Counted from the first letter of the stretch, positions 1-12,375 are shown. The stretch: DNA of 64,000 nt from Albifimbria verrucaria (GCA_020081605.1 JAHREC010000018.1:2666001-2730000), one strand, 5' to 3'. Numbers and translations are program-made. The notes: a model not told the origin generated them from the sequence alone.

Positions 1-559
1 AGGCAACGGCCTGCTCCCACTGATCCTCTAGGTCATCATCATCGGAGGAAGTGGCAGAGCCGTTTCCGTCGTGGAGAAGCGGAGAGGTCTCACTTGGAGG
101 CTGGATGGTAATGTGAGGGCCCTCGGTATCGCGAGACGGAAGCTTGGTGCTGAAGAGACGTTTGTACAGCCTGCCAAACAAGGTCTGGCGGCGTACGGAA
201 TGCTTGGGAGGCAGGACGTGATTGTCACGGAGGAGGCTCTGCTCGGCGTGGCGTGATTGTTTGCGCTCCAAGGGCGTCATGGCAGGCCCATCGGCCGACT
301 GAGGGTTGAAAACAGGCCTGGAGACGCCGTACGCCACGCCGCTGGGGCGACGATACATGGTATGGCCGAAGGCATGGTCAGCGTCGTGGGCGTCGTCGAT
401 GGCGGCCCCATCTGACATGTCCTCATCGTCATCAGTACACTCCGCGATGTCCCGGGCTAGAACCTGGTCGGCCAGAGGAGAGCCGGAGCGAAAGGACGAG
501 GCCGAGGTTGACAGAATGTCATGGTGGCCGGGCGAGGCACGGCTTCGAGCTGGTCTCAT
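1..559 (-). CDS. MATE-family efflux transporter, N-terminal part (runs off left edge)
   Basis: An uninterrupted reading frame begins at the ATG at 559 and leaves the window at base 1, giving 186 residues. All of it is the long hydrophilic N-terminal tail: Ser/Arg-rich at the start, then an acidic patch, a stretch with ERKQSRHAEQSLLRDNH and LPPKH, an ETSPLL dileucine-like motif, an acidic run (SDDDDLEDQWEQ), and the beginning of the AVA segment that precedes the first membrane helix in fungal MATE antiporters. MATE proteins exchange drugs or metabolites for H+ or Na+ at the plasma or vacuolar membrane. The membrane helices lie outside the window, so the family call rests only on resemblance of this tail to filamentous-fungal MATE proteins as I recall them. 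Any other multi-spanning transporter with such a tail is possible. Confidence 0.5.
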   Translation of the reverse strand, partial: MRPARSRASPGHHDILSTSASSFRSGSPLADQVLARDIAECTDDDEDMSDGAAIDDAHDADHAFGHTMYRRPSGVAYGVSRPVFNPQSADGPAMTPLERKQSRHAEQSLLRDNHVLPPKHSVRRQTLFGRLYKRLFSTKLPSRDTEGPHITIQPPSETSPLLHDGNGSATSSDDDDLEDQWEQAVA

Positions 560-1458
560 TTATGAAAGGTACGTGGGAGGAACGTCTGGATCGCAATAGA
601 GGCCCTCTCGGGAATGATCAGACCATAAGGAGAGGTCAACGGTAAGGTAGGTCAGGTTTGCCTTGGTGAGCTCAGTGAGAGGTCCGTTTTGAAGGGTCTC
701 AAGAAAAGCTCTAAGCCGTAGCGTGATCGATGAATGGCCAGGCTAAGACGCAAGGTGGGCCACAGTGGGTGTGAATTTCTCACGAGACGATGCTGGCCTG
801 GTTTAGAGCGGACGAGAAGCCGAGCTAAGAATTGCTTGTTTGTTTGTTGCAAGTTTTGGACGGGAGGCGAAGTTGGATGTCACGTCAAAGCCGATTGACC
901 TGTGGTAGGGCGTAGGAAAAGTGTAGACTAGGTAGACTAGGTCGGTAAGTAAACCATTGCCTGCTTGCAAGTGACGACTTTTTCCATTAATGCAGGCAAG
1001 TGGGCACTTACACAAGGTGGCTCCCGCTTTGGGTAAGGGTCGACCAACGATATCCGAAGGACTGCAGGTACTTACCTCACCTTGCCCAGGGACTTGGCCA
1101 GCCTCAATCCAACCCGAACCGCCTTCCAGGGTACGGGTACTGGATACGCCCTGCCCCACCACGTCTGTGCTGCGTCAGCGCTGTCACCCATACTCGAAGC
1201 CTCGAGTTTTCAGTTCGCTCGTCTTCAGCTGCCGGCTCGCCAAAAGGTAACGCCGGCACTTCACCTAAGTACCTAGGTAGGCTATCTCTACATCATCGTC
1301 ATTGCTGGTAACACCGCCCATGTGAGTCAACACGCCCGTCTTGCATCTGGCCATCATCTTGTCATCCTATTATATTTGTCTGTGATGGCGATTATGGTGA
1401 GGTAAACAACAAAAGACGCGGCCCATGCCCATGTTTGCAGCAAGACATGCTTTCCGTC
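560..1458. other. Intergenic spacer between MATE-like gene and TDP1
   Basis: No coding signal was found. This is the promoter side of the MATE-like gene and the 3' side of TDP1, both on the minus strand. It is rich in TAGGTA/TACCTA words (around 645-655, 925-955, 1066-1080 and 1262-1284). Confidence 0.6.
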
Positions 1459-3115
1459 TCACCAGCCCGTCCATGTGAGTCCTAGTTGGTCCGCTTCTGA
1501 ATGAGCCATCGTGGCCACCCAAGGAGTCTCATCATTTCCATATCGCTGCAAGGGCAGAGAGTACGGGATCCGCAGCCCAACCACTGGTCTTTTCTCACCA
1601 ACGGCCTGCAAATCGTTCGAGTCAGGGCTGTCCGTCCCAAACGTGCCAACCATTGCAGCTTCCCTCCAAAGAGTCCGGGGTATACCAGCACCCCGATTTC
1701 CCATGATGCCACGCGCATCTCCCCGCTCGCCTGTAGAGTATCTCCCCAAGCTTGCTTCGACAAATTGGCAGACGTGAGCAAGGCCCAGTCAATGGTGCCT
1801 TGTTCGTTATATCGTATATAGGTTTTGATATGGGGCGCAGCTCGTTGTCGCCCGCCATCCCGTCTTTCCCTTGTCAAATCTGACTTCCAGGTTAGCAAGA
1901 TACGGCAGGGTATGACAAAAAGGAGTTACCTATCCCTCTCGGGCTATCGTTTGCCCAATGGTGAAATATTGGACGCAGGTACTGTAGCTGCTTGGCTTGT
2001 TGTGGGGATTGGATCTTGGTATGAATTGAACCGCCAGACGCATACCCATCTAACGAGCGTCGTATTTCATCAGCAGTAGGAAACACAACTTTAAACTTAG
2101 GATTGGTCATAAGGTTCTTAGATCCGGATAGTGGTCCAAACAATGTCTTCTTCAGCCAGTCATCCTTGGCACCAAGCGTTGCAATGGATGAGATTTGAAC
2201 GACGACCTCCGAAGTACCTGGCGCGCATGGTATTGACTTGAGATGCTCTGATAATGCTGCCCAACCCCATCTAGTTTCCGCCCCGTTATGCAGAGTATGC
2301 CGGCCTGGAACACTTGCAACTAGAACTGCTCTGACGCCAGAGAAGTCGTACCCGCTTAGACGCTCGACTAGCGAACCGCAAGTGCGCCGACGGCTATCAT
2401 AGCATCTGAGGTAATTGAGCAGATCTATTTTGAAACGTTGTCCTATTGAGGTTGGTGAGCCTGGCCCGGTCGAACTGGTCTCTAGAACAGGCATCTTAGA
2501 TAGCAGCGGTGACTTCCAGACGCCGTTGGTCATGTTGGTCCAGTCCTTGGCAATCATGTTCGCCGTGTGAATAATGACCTGCGCAAAGTCGTCGTGACGA
2601 AACAGGATCATCATCTTTGAATGATGGGTGCCAAACATCTCCGGCATGGGAGCTGCATGGAGCTGCACGTTCTTATGCTCAACAACTTGTTCCTGCAATT
2701 TGGCACAAGTCAGTAATTTGTGCGATGACCAGGGAGCAAGGCCAGATCTAACTATCAACTCCATCCTCCTAGGGTCATCATTCTTCCAGAAACCATGGAC
2801 AATGTGGACGTCGACCAGATGCCTCGTGTCAGGGTCGAACGCGTCCATGATGAAAGGAATGTCATGGAGATAGTTGAACTGCCAACACTCGGCAATGAGA
2901 GGATCACCCAGCAAATCTTTCAGAGTGACGGCATCTCGGTTCTGCGATTCGGGGAGATCTCGAATCCATGTGAGCTGCCAGGGAGAGGTCAAGGTGACAC
3001 GCTGACGCTTCCGAGGCGGACTGATAGGCCGTGATAACGATGCCAGCCCGGGGCTCTGCTCGTCACGGGCTTGAGCGTCGTCGTCGGGATGCGGACGCTT
3101 TGGAGGTCTTTCCAT
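1459..3115 (-). CDS. TDP1: Tyrosyl-DNA phosphodiesterase 1 (one frameshift)
   Basis: Nuclear DNA-repair enzyme of the phospholipase D superfamily that hydrolyses 3'-phosphotyrosyl links left by topoisomerase I. The first catalytic HxK motif (THHSKMMIL) is encoded near 2610-2630, with the following TANMIAKDW block. The second (HIKTYIRYNEQ, then LLTSANLSKQAWG) is near 1760-1840. The start is the ATG at 3115, before a basic MERPPKRPHP nuclear-type segment. A 50-nt intron lies at 1880-1929, and splicing restores the region just before the second motif. Near 1672-1674 the frame jumps between VLVYPGLFGG and MVGTFGTDSP; one extra C in the plus-strand CCC run would close it and give about 535 residues. 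The C-terminus (TPWVATMAHSE, TWTGW) is typical of fungal Tdp1. Without that base the protein would lose its last ~65 residues. Confidence 0.93.
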
Positions 3116-3876
3116 ATCGACTGGCGGGGCCGACAATGATATAGATGGCAAGGCTCAGCGCCAGGCCTCTCAACACGCCGATGCGAGTTCTACGTCCCAT
3201 GCCTGTAGCGGAGCGAGCGACAGGCCAATAAAAACGGCAGCCAAATCCGTGCAACGTTGTCGGTAGGTGCAAAAGGAAATACAAGAAAAGACAAGACACA
3301 AAACCCAGGGACAAGAATAAAGTACCCCATGATCGAGATAAAAGCACACGTAGGTGCCGAATTGCCCAACTGAGGTCGGTCCAATGCAGCAACTCATCCC
3401 CAAAGACCGTACTAGCTCATGGGCGAATGACATTGAAGACCCCAGCACATGCTTCTGGTACAGGTGAAGTAGATGGATGACAGACATGCTTGAGCGGTTA
3501 CGGTACCCACTCTCCTTTCCGAGGGGGTGCCTCAGCAGTGGCCAAAGCCTGTACAGGTGCTGGCCACCCTTGTAAACCCTGGCTGTAGTGGACCGGTAGA
3601 CACCCGTGAGCCGCCCTGTTACAGTGCACTTAGCAGACCCCCATGCTGGAGGAAGTCAACCCCAGGGTTAGGGTTGCTTCTCCGCGTTAACTAAACAGCA
3701 GCCATGGCTGGCGGAGTTGGCGGAGTTCGCCGTCTTATACCTTGACACCTCCTACAGAGTCAACATGGAGTCTTCTCCGAATCCCACTGCGGGAGTCCCG
3801 CCACAGCTGCCTCCAACTTAGACCCGTGGCTTTGCATACTGTATCACATAAAGACCTGTTGGCCTACGAAGAAACG
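3116..3876. other. Divergent intergenic region, TDP1 / Zn2Cys6 factor
   Basis: Shared upstream region of two divergent genes. No convincing coding frame was seen on either strand; short frames at 3170-3487 lack any recognisable feature. A two-unit TTAGGG-like stretch at about 3665-3678 is too short to be telomeric. Confidence 0.5.
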
Positions 3877-5465
3877 ATGAACGTCTTCACCCCAGCCCCT
3901 GCTGGTGTGGCGGCCACAAGGCAAAAGAACTGCAACAGCTGCGTTCAAACCAAGAGACGCTGTGACAGGCGCACGCCGATATGCTCCCGATGTGTGGAGA
4001 AGAAGCTGCCCTGTGTTTACGGAAAGGCCAAAGCAGCCAAGAAGCCTGTCCAACATGGTGCCGAGCCTAGTTCTATTACCTCCTACGCCGCCTCGCCAAT
4101 GCTGGCCAACTCCGCTTCCGCCTGTTCCCCTTTCCCTTCTGATATCTCGCTTGACTTGGGCTACCTGGGAAATCTGTCTGCAGACCTCGAAACAGAACTG
4201 GCCCAGCCGGCTCCTACTGCTCTTGATGACGACAACATCTCGGTGGGCTCCTTTATGAACTTGATTAATAGCACCAACCCTCCTCCAAGAGACCAGTGGC
4301 TTGTCCAGGCTCATGACGGCTACCCTGAAGACCGTCCTGGCACCCCTGTTGACGAGGAGGTCCAGAGATCGTACCAGAAGATATCTACTTTTTGTGTGAG
4401 TCTCCTTTACCCTGGCCTCTCCCACAAGAGCTGTTACTCCCTGGCAAGGCTCAAAGCTGACGCCCCGTGGCATCAAATGAAACCATGGGATATCTACGAC
4501 CCTACGTCGATTTTCTACTTCATCAACCACCGCATAAAAGGCTTCGTCACGGACATGGCAAACAAAAATGCCACCCCTTTTCTGCATCGTTTTCTCTACA
4601 AGAATTATACACCCCAATGCATCCTATCCTGCTTCTCCACCAGTGTATTATACACCAATCGTACACCAGCAAACACGATCATGGTGATGCAAGCGGTTCA
4701 TGCCAACATACATGAGCTCATTAATTCTGAGAAAGAACGTGTCTTAGCGACCCCATCGATAAGCTTGCACGTACACAGACACTCTTCCTATACCTTGTCA
4801 TTTGTCTTTTTGATGGGGATGTTTCGCTACGCGCCAAAGGCGAGGACTCCTTACCATTATTTCATACATGGATGGCGGAGCTATGCAAAATCCGAGAGAA
4901 CTTAGGGGACTTGACACAGTTGGAAGATAGCATAATGAGACAGCAGCCGCCTGTCGACTGGGAGGTAAGTCTCGTTCTTGCCCTCATGGCGTGAATAACA
5001 TACTTACTCATATGGTCTTCAAAGAGGTGGATATTCGCCGAATCTCTAAGAAGAACCACCATGATGGCATATGCAGCCCTATCACTCTATACGATGATGA
5101 AGGATTCAACGCTGAGCGATAACGACCCTGCGGGTTCTATGTCTGAGTCAGAAGCAGAAATTAGCTGGCGTGTTTGGGGTTATGCTCATAGGTGGACGCT
5201 TGCACGTTCCCTTTGGGAAGCCAGTTCTTCCTCTGAATTCTATCGCCAGTGGAGGGAGAAACCGCAATTCATCATTGTCAATTTCTCTTTTGAGAAGTTT
5301 GTTAGGCATGGGAGAGGGGAAGATGTTGACCAGTTTGCGGAGATCCTCCTTTCCATGTCAGTCAACTAGATGCCTTAGGTATGCCTTCCACTAACAAACC
5401 ACTGTAGGTACTTGGGAATAGAAGACGCAAAGGAGTTTATCGCCGGCCGAACATCAAATAACTGA
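3877..5465 (+). CDS. Zn2Cys6 fungal transcription factor (one frameshift)
   Basis: Binuclear zinc-cluster DNA-binding protein of the Gal4 class, presumably nuclear. The cluster is encoded at about 3928-4010 with spacing C-x2-C-x6-C-x6-C-x2-C-x6-C, a basic KRRC segment and the usual VYG end, about 20 residues from the ATG at 3877. A Ser/Pro/Ala-rich linker follows, then a helical middle region (WDIYDPTS, TDMA, FLHRFLYKNYTPQC, IDKLARTQTLFLYL, ELCKIRENLGD) typical of uncharacterised fungal regulators. Introns are at 4965-5024 and 5357-5407. At the CCCC run 4751-4754 one C seems missing; restoring it joins the two halves of an alpha-helical domain and gives about 492 residues. A GTGAGT at 4399 could mark another intron, but removing it does not keep frame. 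The target is unknown. The nearest downstream sequence is a decayed monooxygenase, so it may once have governed a small metabolic locus. Confidence 0.85.
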
Positions 5466-7457
5466 CGATATTTATTGATTCAAAAATGTGTCAACATGTT
5501 CGAATGTTGATATGATGATATCTATACGGCCCGAAAGCCTGTCAATCGCCACGGCGTATCGTCAACAAACATGGTAAAACTCAAGCATGCAGAGACCACC
5601 TTGAGTCTTTGCATAGTTTTCATGGATGATAAAACACAGCCATGCTGCACAGAAGGTATAGCTTCGGGATAATGTAACCATGATTCTTTGGTCTGCCATG
5701 CCACCAATTAACACCCTAGGAAGGGACGCATTCTCCGACACGACGACCAATAGGCAAGGATAGTTTGATAGTCTCTTAACGACTATGGTCACATGAAGCC
5801 ATGTACAAAGCAATCCTCGGTAAATAAGTGGCTGGATACCTTGGCCTTGTCCGCTTCATGTAACTATTGCAAAGGACATTCAGGAGCTATACTCTATGGA
5901 AGACTACTGTAGGGTGCTATGGCTAAGAAACGTGGAATGTTGGTTCTGGAACAAAGTGAGACTCAACTACATGTGACAGCTCTTGCTTTGTCTTCATAAT
6001 CTTTGCTGCGTAATCCTCCTTGAATTTGTAACATTTATGGGTTGACATACACCATGCCTCTGAACCTGGCTCCAACCTTTTCCAATCACACGCGGAGGCC
6101 TAGTTGAGCCAATGCACGCAGTATTCGCAGCCATAAAGCCAAGCTTGCGCCGACATGAATTGTGACTGACGGATGGGGTTCGAGGACGAGATAGTCAGCA
6201 CAGGCCAGCAATAAAGCGTATGCGGCTGTGAGACAAACTGGATCTACACCCACAATAATGGGCTTCAACATGTTTTCCTTGGTACTTTTGTGAAATAGAT
6301 AGGAAAAAGTAACGAAGTACTTTGATATGACATTGGCTGCGAATGGCTAGATGTGTAGAGTGCCATATCGTATTATCAAGCCCCCTCGTTGGGTGATTCT
6401 CAGTAAATTAATCTAGATCTAGGATGAAGTTCATGGATGTCATGATAGAATTTCGCAGTAAGACGGTAGCCATATATTGTGCTGATGGATTTTGGAAGTC
6501 TATTAGTGGAGTGTCTAGCATCGGAGATGGATTCAATGCCCCACAGGAGAGCACTTTACACCATGTGATGAGACTTTGGAGTTAGGTCCCCAGCGGCAGG
6601 ATCGATCCTAAGAATTGTTTCACATTATTAGATAGTCAGCTGCAATGTTTCTCCTCCATGGAGTTTGCTGTGGCTTTGGTGGTGGCCACGATATGCTTGT
6701 GAGACGACTTTGGGTAAAATCATGCCGCTTCACCAGATTATTCTGGAACCCGGCGGAGAGATTACTGCACCATCTTTGTTGAATTCAATTCAGCTATTTA
6801 ACTCCCGCATGTAAAAGTGGAAAACGATTGCCATGCACGATGGAGATGCAGTCCAACCGTGGCCTGTCGCATTTAAGCTCAAGGAAATGCCTGTTTAAGG
6901 GACTGGGGCTGCTTTTGGCATCCGCTCGGGGCACTGGAATAGGGTGCTCCGTTTTAGGAATGTGTGGCTGAGCTCTAGCTAGACAAGGCTTAGGGGCTGA
7001 AAGCACAAGCCACGGTTATCCTTCTCAAACTTACTCGCCACATCCCCGTCCGGCTAATCGCCAGATTGTGAACACGGGTGTCGCATGCTGCATCCATCCA
7101 TCCTCCTTACTCCCCGTTTGTCTCGTGTCTCTTTTCTTCTTGCACCACCGTCCACGTCCTATCTCCCGAGAGAAGGTTGTGCGATTCTGTCATCTTTCTC
7201 TCCTTAATATGCCGACGTGACACCGCATTATTCCCTATCTTACTCTCGCCATATCCCGATATCATACCACCTTGCTGACCACGCCACCCCCGATTTTTGG
7301 CGGCGGTATCTGCCCTTGCTCAGCATCGAAGTCGTCTTTTTCTTCTGATAAAATATCGGTCTTTCGGAATCTCAAGGCGCACGGCTACCCTTCGCGAAAG
7401 CAAAACTCCTGACGGAAGCGGGATCCTGCACCTGGAGCAAGGTGCGCATTGCCCGTT
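5466..7457. other. Gene-poor, AT-richer spacer with one relic
   Basis: No intact gene was found. A decayed FAD-monooxygenase N-terminus lies at 6086-6271 (minus). The last ~400 bases are CT-rich leader/promoter sequence of the next gene. A GACGTGA word at 7214-7220 resembles the core of an unfolded-protein-response element, which would fit an ER protein gene, but one match is weak evidence. Confidence 0.5.
6086..6271 (-). pseudogene. Decayed FAD-dependent monooxygenase, N-terminal fragment
   Basis: A 61-residue frame starts with the layout of the FAD-binding Rossmann fold of phenol-hydroxylase/KMO-type monooxygenases. It has a KPIIVG strand, a region matching GPVGLTAA, then DYLVLEPHPSV (second strand ending in the ribose-binding Glu) and GASLAL...LRALAQLGL. 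Two of the glycines of the GxGPxG nucleotide loop are replaced (Asp and Cys), so this copy could not bind FAD normally. The frame ends at a stop right after the LGL motif, and no clear continuation was found in the following 600 bases, where frames are broken. It is probably a relic of a metabolic gene. The call is by pattern recognition of the family; chance is unlikely because three motifs fall in the right order and spacing. Confidence 0.6.
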
Positions 7458-9907
7458 ATGCGCTTGTCCCTGCTTGCCCTCCTGGGCGTTGCTACGCTAG
7501 CGCAGTCAGCGGCGACAAAGAAGAAGGTTGTCCAGCCGACTGTCTTCAATGGAGTCCAAGTCCCGGCCTTGTTCGAGTTGACTCCCACCAACTGGGAGGA
7601 GGAGTACAAGAAGACAAAGTGGTTGATGATCAAGCATTATAGGTGAGGCCAGCTCCATTTTTGCTCCGGAAGTTCATACTGACACCCTCGCGCAGTCCTT
7701 ACTGCCCTCACTGCCAGGACTTTGCGCCAATCTACCAAACCCTTTACGAATTCTATACCACCTCGAAGCCGGCCGCGAGCGATGCCAAGGATGCCACCTT
7801 TACCGAATACTACGACTTCAGATTTGGCATGATTAACTGTGTGGCCTACTATGACCTCTGTGTTAGCCACGACGTCAAGTCTTACCCTCTCACCATTCTC
7901 TATGAAGATGGCGAACAGTTCGACCAAATCAGAGGCGTCAAGAACCTAACTGTGCTGAGCGAACTCGTCGAGACAGCACTGGAGAAGTCGAAACCCGGAA
8001 CTCGACCTGCGAAGCTTCTTCTGCCCGAAGTTGGTGCCAGAGCATCCCTCAAGAGGGTGCCTCTTCAGCCGACGCCGATGAGCTCTCTTCAGAGAAGACC
8101 CTTGCTAAGGACTCCACATCGTCCGATAAAGTATCGAATACCGCCGGCGACACCGCTAAGGACCAGGAGAAGCCTCTTGGAAAGGGATCAGACAAGCAGA
8201 CCGATGAACCATCCGAAAATTCCAAGGTCACGAGTGAGAAGGCTACATCTGAGAAGACTACCGAGAAATCGTCAGACAAGGCTTCAGACAAGGTGTCTGA
8301 CAAGACATCTGCCGAGTCTTCCAAGTCTGATGAAAAATCGGAAAAGGGCGAGGCTTCAGACAAACCAAACCGCGAACACTACAAGGGCGACTGGAAGGTT
8401 CCCACTGCGGGCGAACTTGAGAAGGAGAAGAAGCCAAAGAAGCCTTTGATGTCTCCAAACCCCAACGGTGTTTCTATTTCCTTGAACCCCGAGAGCTTTC
8501 AGAAACTCGTCACCATGACCCAAGATCCTTGGTTCATCAAGTTCTACGCACCTTGGTGCCCCATTGTCAAGCCATGGGCCCTACTTGGGAGCAGCTAGCC
8601 AAGAACATGCGAGCCAAACTAAATATCGGTGAAGTTAACTGCGACAAGGAGCGTAGATTGTGCAAGGATGTCCACGCCAAGGCCTTCCCAACACTCCTGT
8701 TTTTCAAGGGTGGCGAGCGAGCTGAATATGAAGGACTCCGTGGTCTCGGCGATTTCATCAAGTACTCTGAAAATGCATTGGATCTTGCTAACGGCGTTCC
8801 TGATGTCAACGCCAAGGAGTTGGAGGCCTTGGAGAAGAAGGAGGAGGTCATTTTTGTCTACTTCTACGACCACGCCACTACCAGTGAGGACTTCCAGGCG
8901 CTCGAGAGAATCCCCTCAGCCTCATCGGCCATGCCAAACTTGTCAAGACCAGTGATCCTGCGCTTTACGACCGATTTAAGATCACGACTTGGCCCAGGCT
9001 TCTTGTCTCAAGGGAGGGTCGTCCCACCTATTACACACCGTTAACCCCTAACGAGATGAGAGACGTTCATCAGGTTCTTGATTGGATGAAGTCTGTCTGG
9101 CTCCCGCTGGTCCCTGAGATGACTGCGAACAACGCTCGGCAGATTATGGATGGCAAGCTCGTTGTCCTGGGAGTACTCAACCGTGAGAACAAGGATGGAT
9201 TCCAGGGGCCCTACGTGAAATGAAGAGCGCTGCCAACGAATGGATGGACCGCCAGATCCAGGAATTCCAGCTTGAGAGGAAGAAGCTCCGAGACGCGAAG
9301 CAGATGCGAATCGAAGAGGCTGAAGACCGAAACGACGAGCGAGCTGTGCGAAACGCCAAGGCCATTCGCATTGACATGGAAAACTCTGGTAAGAAGGAGG
9401 TCGGTTTTGCCTGGGTGGATGGCGCTTTCTGGCAGCGATGGATCCGTACCACGTACGGTGTCGACGTCAAGGATGGCGAACGGATTATCATCAACGACCA
9501 GGACGTGAGTTGAAACCCTTCTGGAGACTGGATGGTTTCAGTCGGCTAACAAATAGCAGAAACGGAGATACTGGGACACCACCGTGACCGGCAACTACAT
9601 CCTCGTCAGCCGCACATCCATCATGGAGACGCTCGACAAGGTCGTCCACAGCCCGCACCTGATCCGACCTAAGCTCACAGTATCGATTCTGCAGAAGATC
9701 TTCATTGACTTCCGGAACACCTTCTCCGAGCACCCTTACCTCTCCTTCGGCTTCCTTGTTGCTTTCATGCTCAGCACCGCCTCATGGTACCGAAATCGCA
9801 TTCGCAGAGGTCAGGCTGGCCATTTTAGGCTGGATGAGTCGATGGCAGGCATCAGGGACTTTAAGGATGGGTTCCTAGGCCACAACGGCAACACTAAGGC
9901 TGACTGA
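7458..9907 (+). CDS. ER membrane protein disulfide isomerase, Eps1-like (four frameshifts)
   Basis: Thioredoxin-fold oxidoreductase of the ER membrane, likely acting in folding or quality control of secretory proteins. The ATG at 7458 opens a signal peptide (MRLSLLALLG...AQSA). The first thioredoxin domain has a CPHC active site at about residues 65-68, just after a 53-nt intron (7643-7695). A Ser/Lys/Glu/Asp-rich linker follows (about 8000-8400), then a second thioredoxin domain whose FYAPWCPHC site is at 8545-8572. A long coiled, Lys/Glu-rich region follows (9220-9370). A second intron is at 9505-9559. Near the C-terminus is one membrane helix (LSFGFLVAFMLSTASWY) and a short cytosolic tail. 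One base appears to be missing at each of 8037-8038, 8559-8562, 8912-8915 and 9205-9208; with these the frame closes to about 781 residues. The two CPHC sites and C-terminal anchor fit Eps1 better than soluble PDI. Confidence 0.88.
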
Positions 9908-11300
9908 GGTCAAGTACGGCCACGCATTAAGTTGCGCGACACAAAATGAGACGTGGACATGTTAAGCATGGAAAACCAGAACGGCAAGAGGCCAAACTAA
10001 GGCTGGAAATGCGGCCCAGTAGAGTGAGGGTCAAATATCCGACGGCATGGGCAAGAGGTGGGCGCTCCTGGCATTGAGATGCTTATGCCGCGCGCCGCTT
10101 TGGGAATTTCCCAGTAGATAGGTGTGAGCGTGGTCATGGAGTTAGGGGTTTCTGATGGTCTGTACAATATGTTTTCATTCGTCTCGCGGGAGTTTAGGGC
10201 ACACGCTCTGCATATGCCATATAAAGTTGATATTTACGCATGCATGTTTCGACGATAAACGATTGATGGTTGTAAATGCTCTCGCATATGCCGAAGATGG
10301 TTCCCGTGCTACCCGTTGTCGCAAGCCCTTCCACTTTGAGACACATTGGCTGGAGACGCAGGGCAAGTTTAGGTGAGCGCTGCGACCCAAGGTTGACGCA
10401 TTAAAACAATGCCACAAGATCCGACGGATATCAGACTTGAAGCCCCGGTTTGGCGTACGGCAACAACCAGGGACTTGGGACGAACTGTGTCCTTTGGTAA
10501 CTTGACAGCGCCAGAGGGGCTCGCTGGAACGAAACCGATTTGCGGGTGCAGGACAAATCACATGCAAGGATGTCGGCAGGGAGGGTGTGGTTGCTGCATC
10601 TCTGACAGCTGAGTAGGAGGTGGTGATGTCGGCTCAAAGGCCGTCCGAAGCCAATGTGCAGAACCGGCAGGCAAATAAGCAGCGCGCTTGGCACCTGCAA
10701 CGATCCTGGCGCTTCGATGGCTCACGGGCTTGGGATCGGTCAAAGGTTCAGCCATCTCGCAGCATACTTACTGGCGTGCTGGGAGCAATATCAGGCGATG
10801 TGGGCGTGAAGGTGTGTCAGACGCGCGGAGTCGCAGGACGCACGATGTAACCGCCCGCGACCGCTGGATCTGATAACACCAGGATTGTATTTTAACCCCA
10901 AAGACTGGAGCCTTGCCAGGCACAAGCGAGGCAGAGACGATGTCGATCCCTAAAGAGGACTAAAAGAGATTGGGACGGATCTCGTTCCGGGGCCTGGGAA
11001 GAAGGGGTGTGGCCTGCACGCATGATGTGCAACAGGGCTCTGCTTGAGCGACGCACCTTTCATCTGAAGCATCCCTACCGTGCGCCTGCACCGGACGCCA
11101 AGAGGAACGCAGCGAGACCCTGATTAGGTATGTAGGACAATTGAACGAAGCGGAGTTTGACATGGCAGACGCGGGGTTCCCCAGATTGAGGAGGTCGTTG
11201 CGCAGGACACCCACAGCTCGTGACAATAATCGTGATCATGATACGCGATGGGGCAGTTGAGGGCGGGGGCCAGCAACTCCAAGGTTGCCAGTAGATGTGG

Positions 11301-11334
11301 TGCGATGAGATGCGATGAGATGAGATAAGATGAG
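11301..11334. repeat. GATGA-type pentanucleotide repeat, imperfect
   Basis: Repeated GATGA/GATAA units with interruptions. It resembles the repeat in the IRC3 intron at 33831-33866. Confidence 0.7.
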
Positions 11335-11580
11335 AAAGGGGTTCAAGACAGGTCAGAGTTGCAGGGGTTGTGCTCTAATGCGACACGAACTGGACAGAGG
11401 GCTCTAGGTAAGGCTTGGTGCGAGGTTTCGCGAGCTCAATCAGGACGAAGAGGCAGACAACTGTCGGGGTTGAGCCTGTCCGTTTCTGCCATGACATATG
11501 TGGTGGCATTGGGGAGGAGTTTGAGTCGTTGGTCAAACCGAGGTTGTGATGGCAACTCGAGATAGGCCAGCCGGATTTGT

Positions 11581-11617
11581 CACCAGCACCAGCACCAGCA
11601 CCAGCACCAGCACCAGC
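11581..11617. repeat. CACCAG hexanucleotide repeat
   Basis: Six adjacent CACCAG units followed by CATCAG variants. It is in non-coding sequence; the minus-strand frame through it is not supported as a gene. Confidence 0.85.
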
Positions 11618-12355
11618 ATCAGCATCAACAATCAGCATTAGAGCCCCAACACAACGCAACGCAACTTCCTACAACAACAGCAATGCAAGTTACGGGTTAG
11701 CTAGTTAAGGTAGTTACTCCTTGCCTCCTTCTTTGTCTCTCCATATTATAATTTTCCCCTTCCCGTCTCCCAACCTCTGGAAAAAGCAAACCAAGGACAT
11801 GCACGCAGGGTTTGCGGCGTATAGATAGCTCTGGCTTAGTTACAGAGTAAGACGCAACAGTTCATGCTGCGAGTTTCCGCGTGTGTTGCATCAAGAGGCT
11901 CTTTGCTATGCTTCCACCTATCGGAGAATAAAGCGCGTCTGTTGCTGACGTCGTGAGCCGCAGGGGGCGTTGGCAGGCAGTGGAAGTGGCTTGAACCGGC
12001 GGTGTGGTTGTGAGCCGGTCTGAGCTTTCGGTGGCCTGGGTTGCGTGGGAAGAGAGGGCCTGTTGATCCCGCAACGTCACCTCGGGACATGGATCGTTGA
12101 CGGAAGACGAACTGAGGCCCGGCCCTGGAGCTGTGGTGGTGGTCCTTGGCGGTTAGCGGCGTGGCCACCCTCACTCTCAAACTCGCCCATCGAGAGACTC
12201 CGCCCATGGGCCTTGGCCTGTCGCTGTGGTTCGTCTCTTGTCTCGTTCTGTTCGCAAGGTTTCTCGACAAGCTTGTTCAAACTACCGCAAGCCCCTCCCA
12301 CCTCCCCGGGCAACAGTCAATCACACGTCACGTCACGCGTTGTCTGCCATCGTCC

Positions 12356-12375
12356 CTGGGCTGGGCTGGGCTGGG
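12356..12375. repeat. CTGGG pentanucleotide repeat (4 units)
   Basis: Four perfect CTGGG units in spacer DNA. Confidence 0.8.

Noticed and set aside
3660..3680. TTAGGG-like units (and CCCTAACC at about 37866)
   Set aside because: Only two units each, inside gene-dense DNA; too short for an interstitial telomere.
3844..4617. 257-codon minus-strand frame
   Set aside because: Antisense of the Zn2Cys6 factor exon; no family features.
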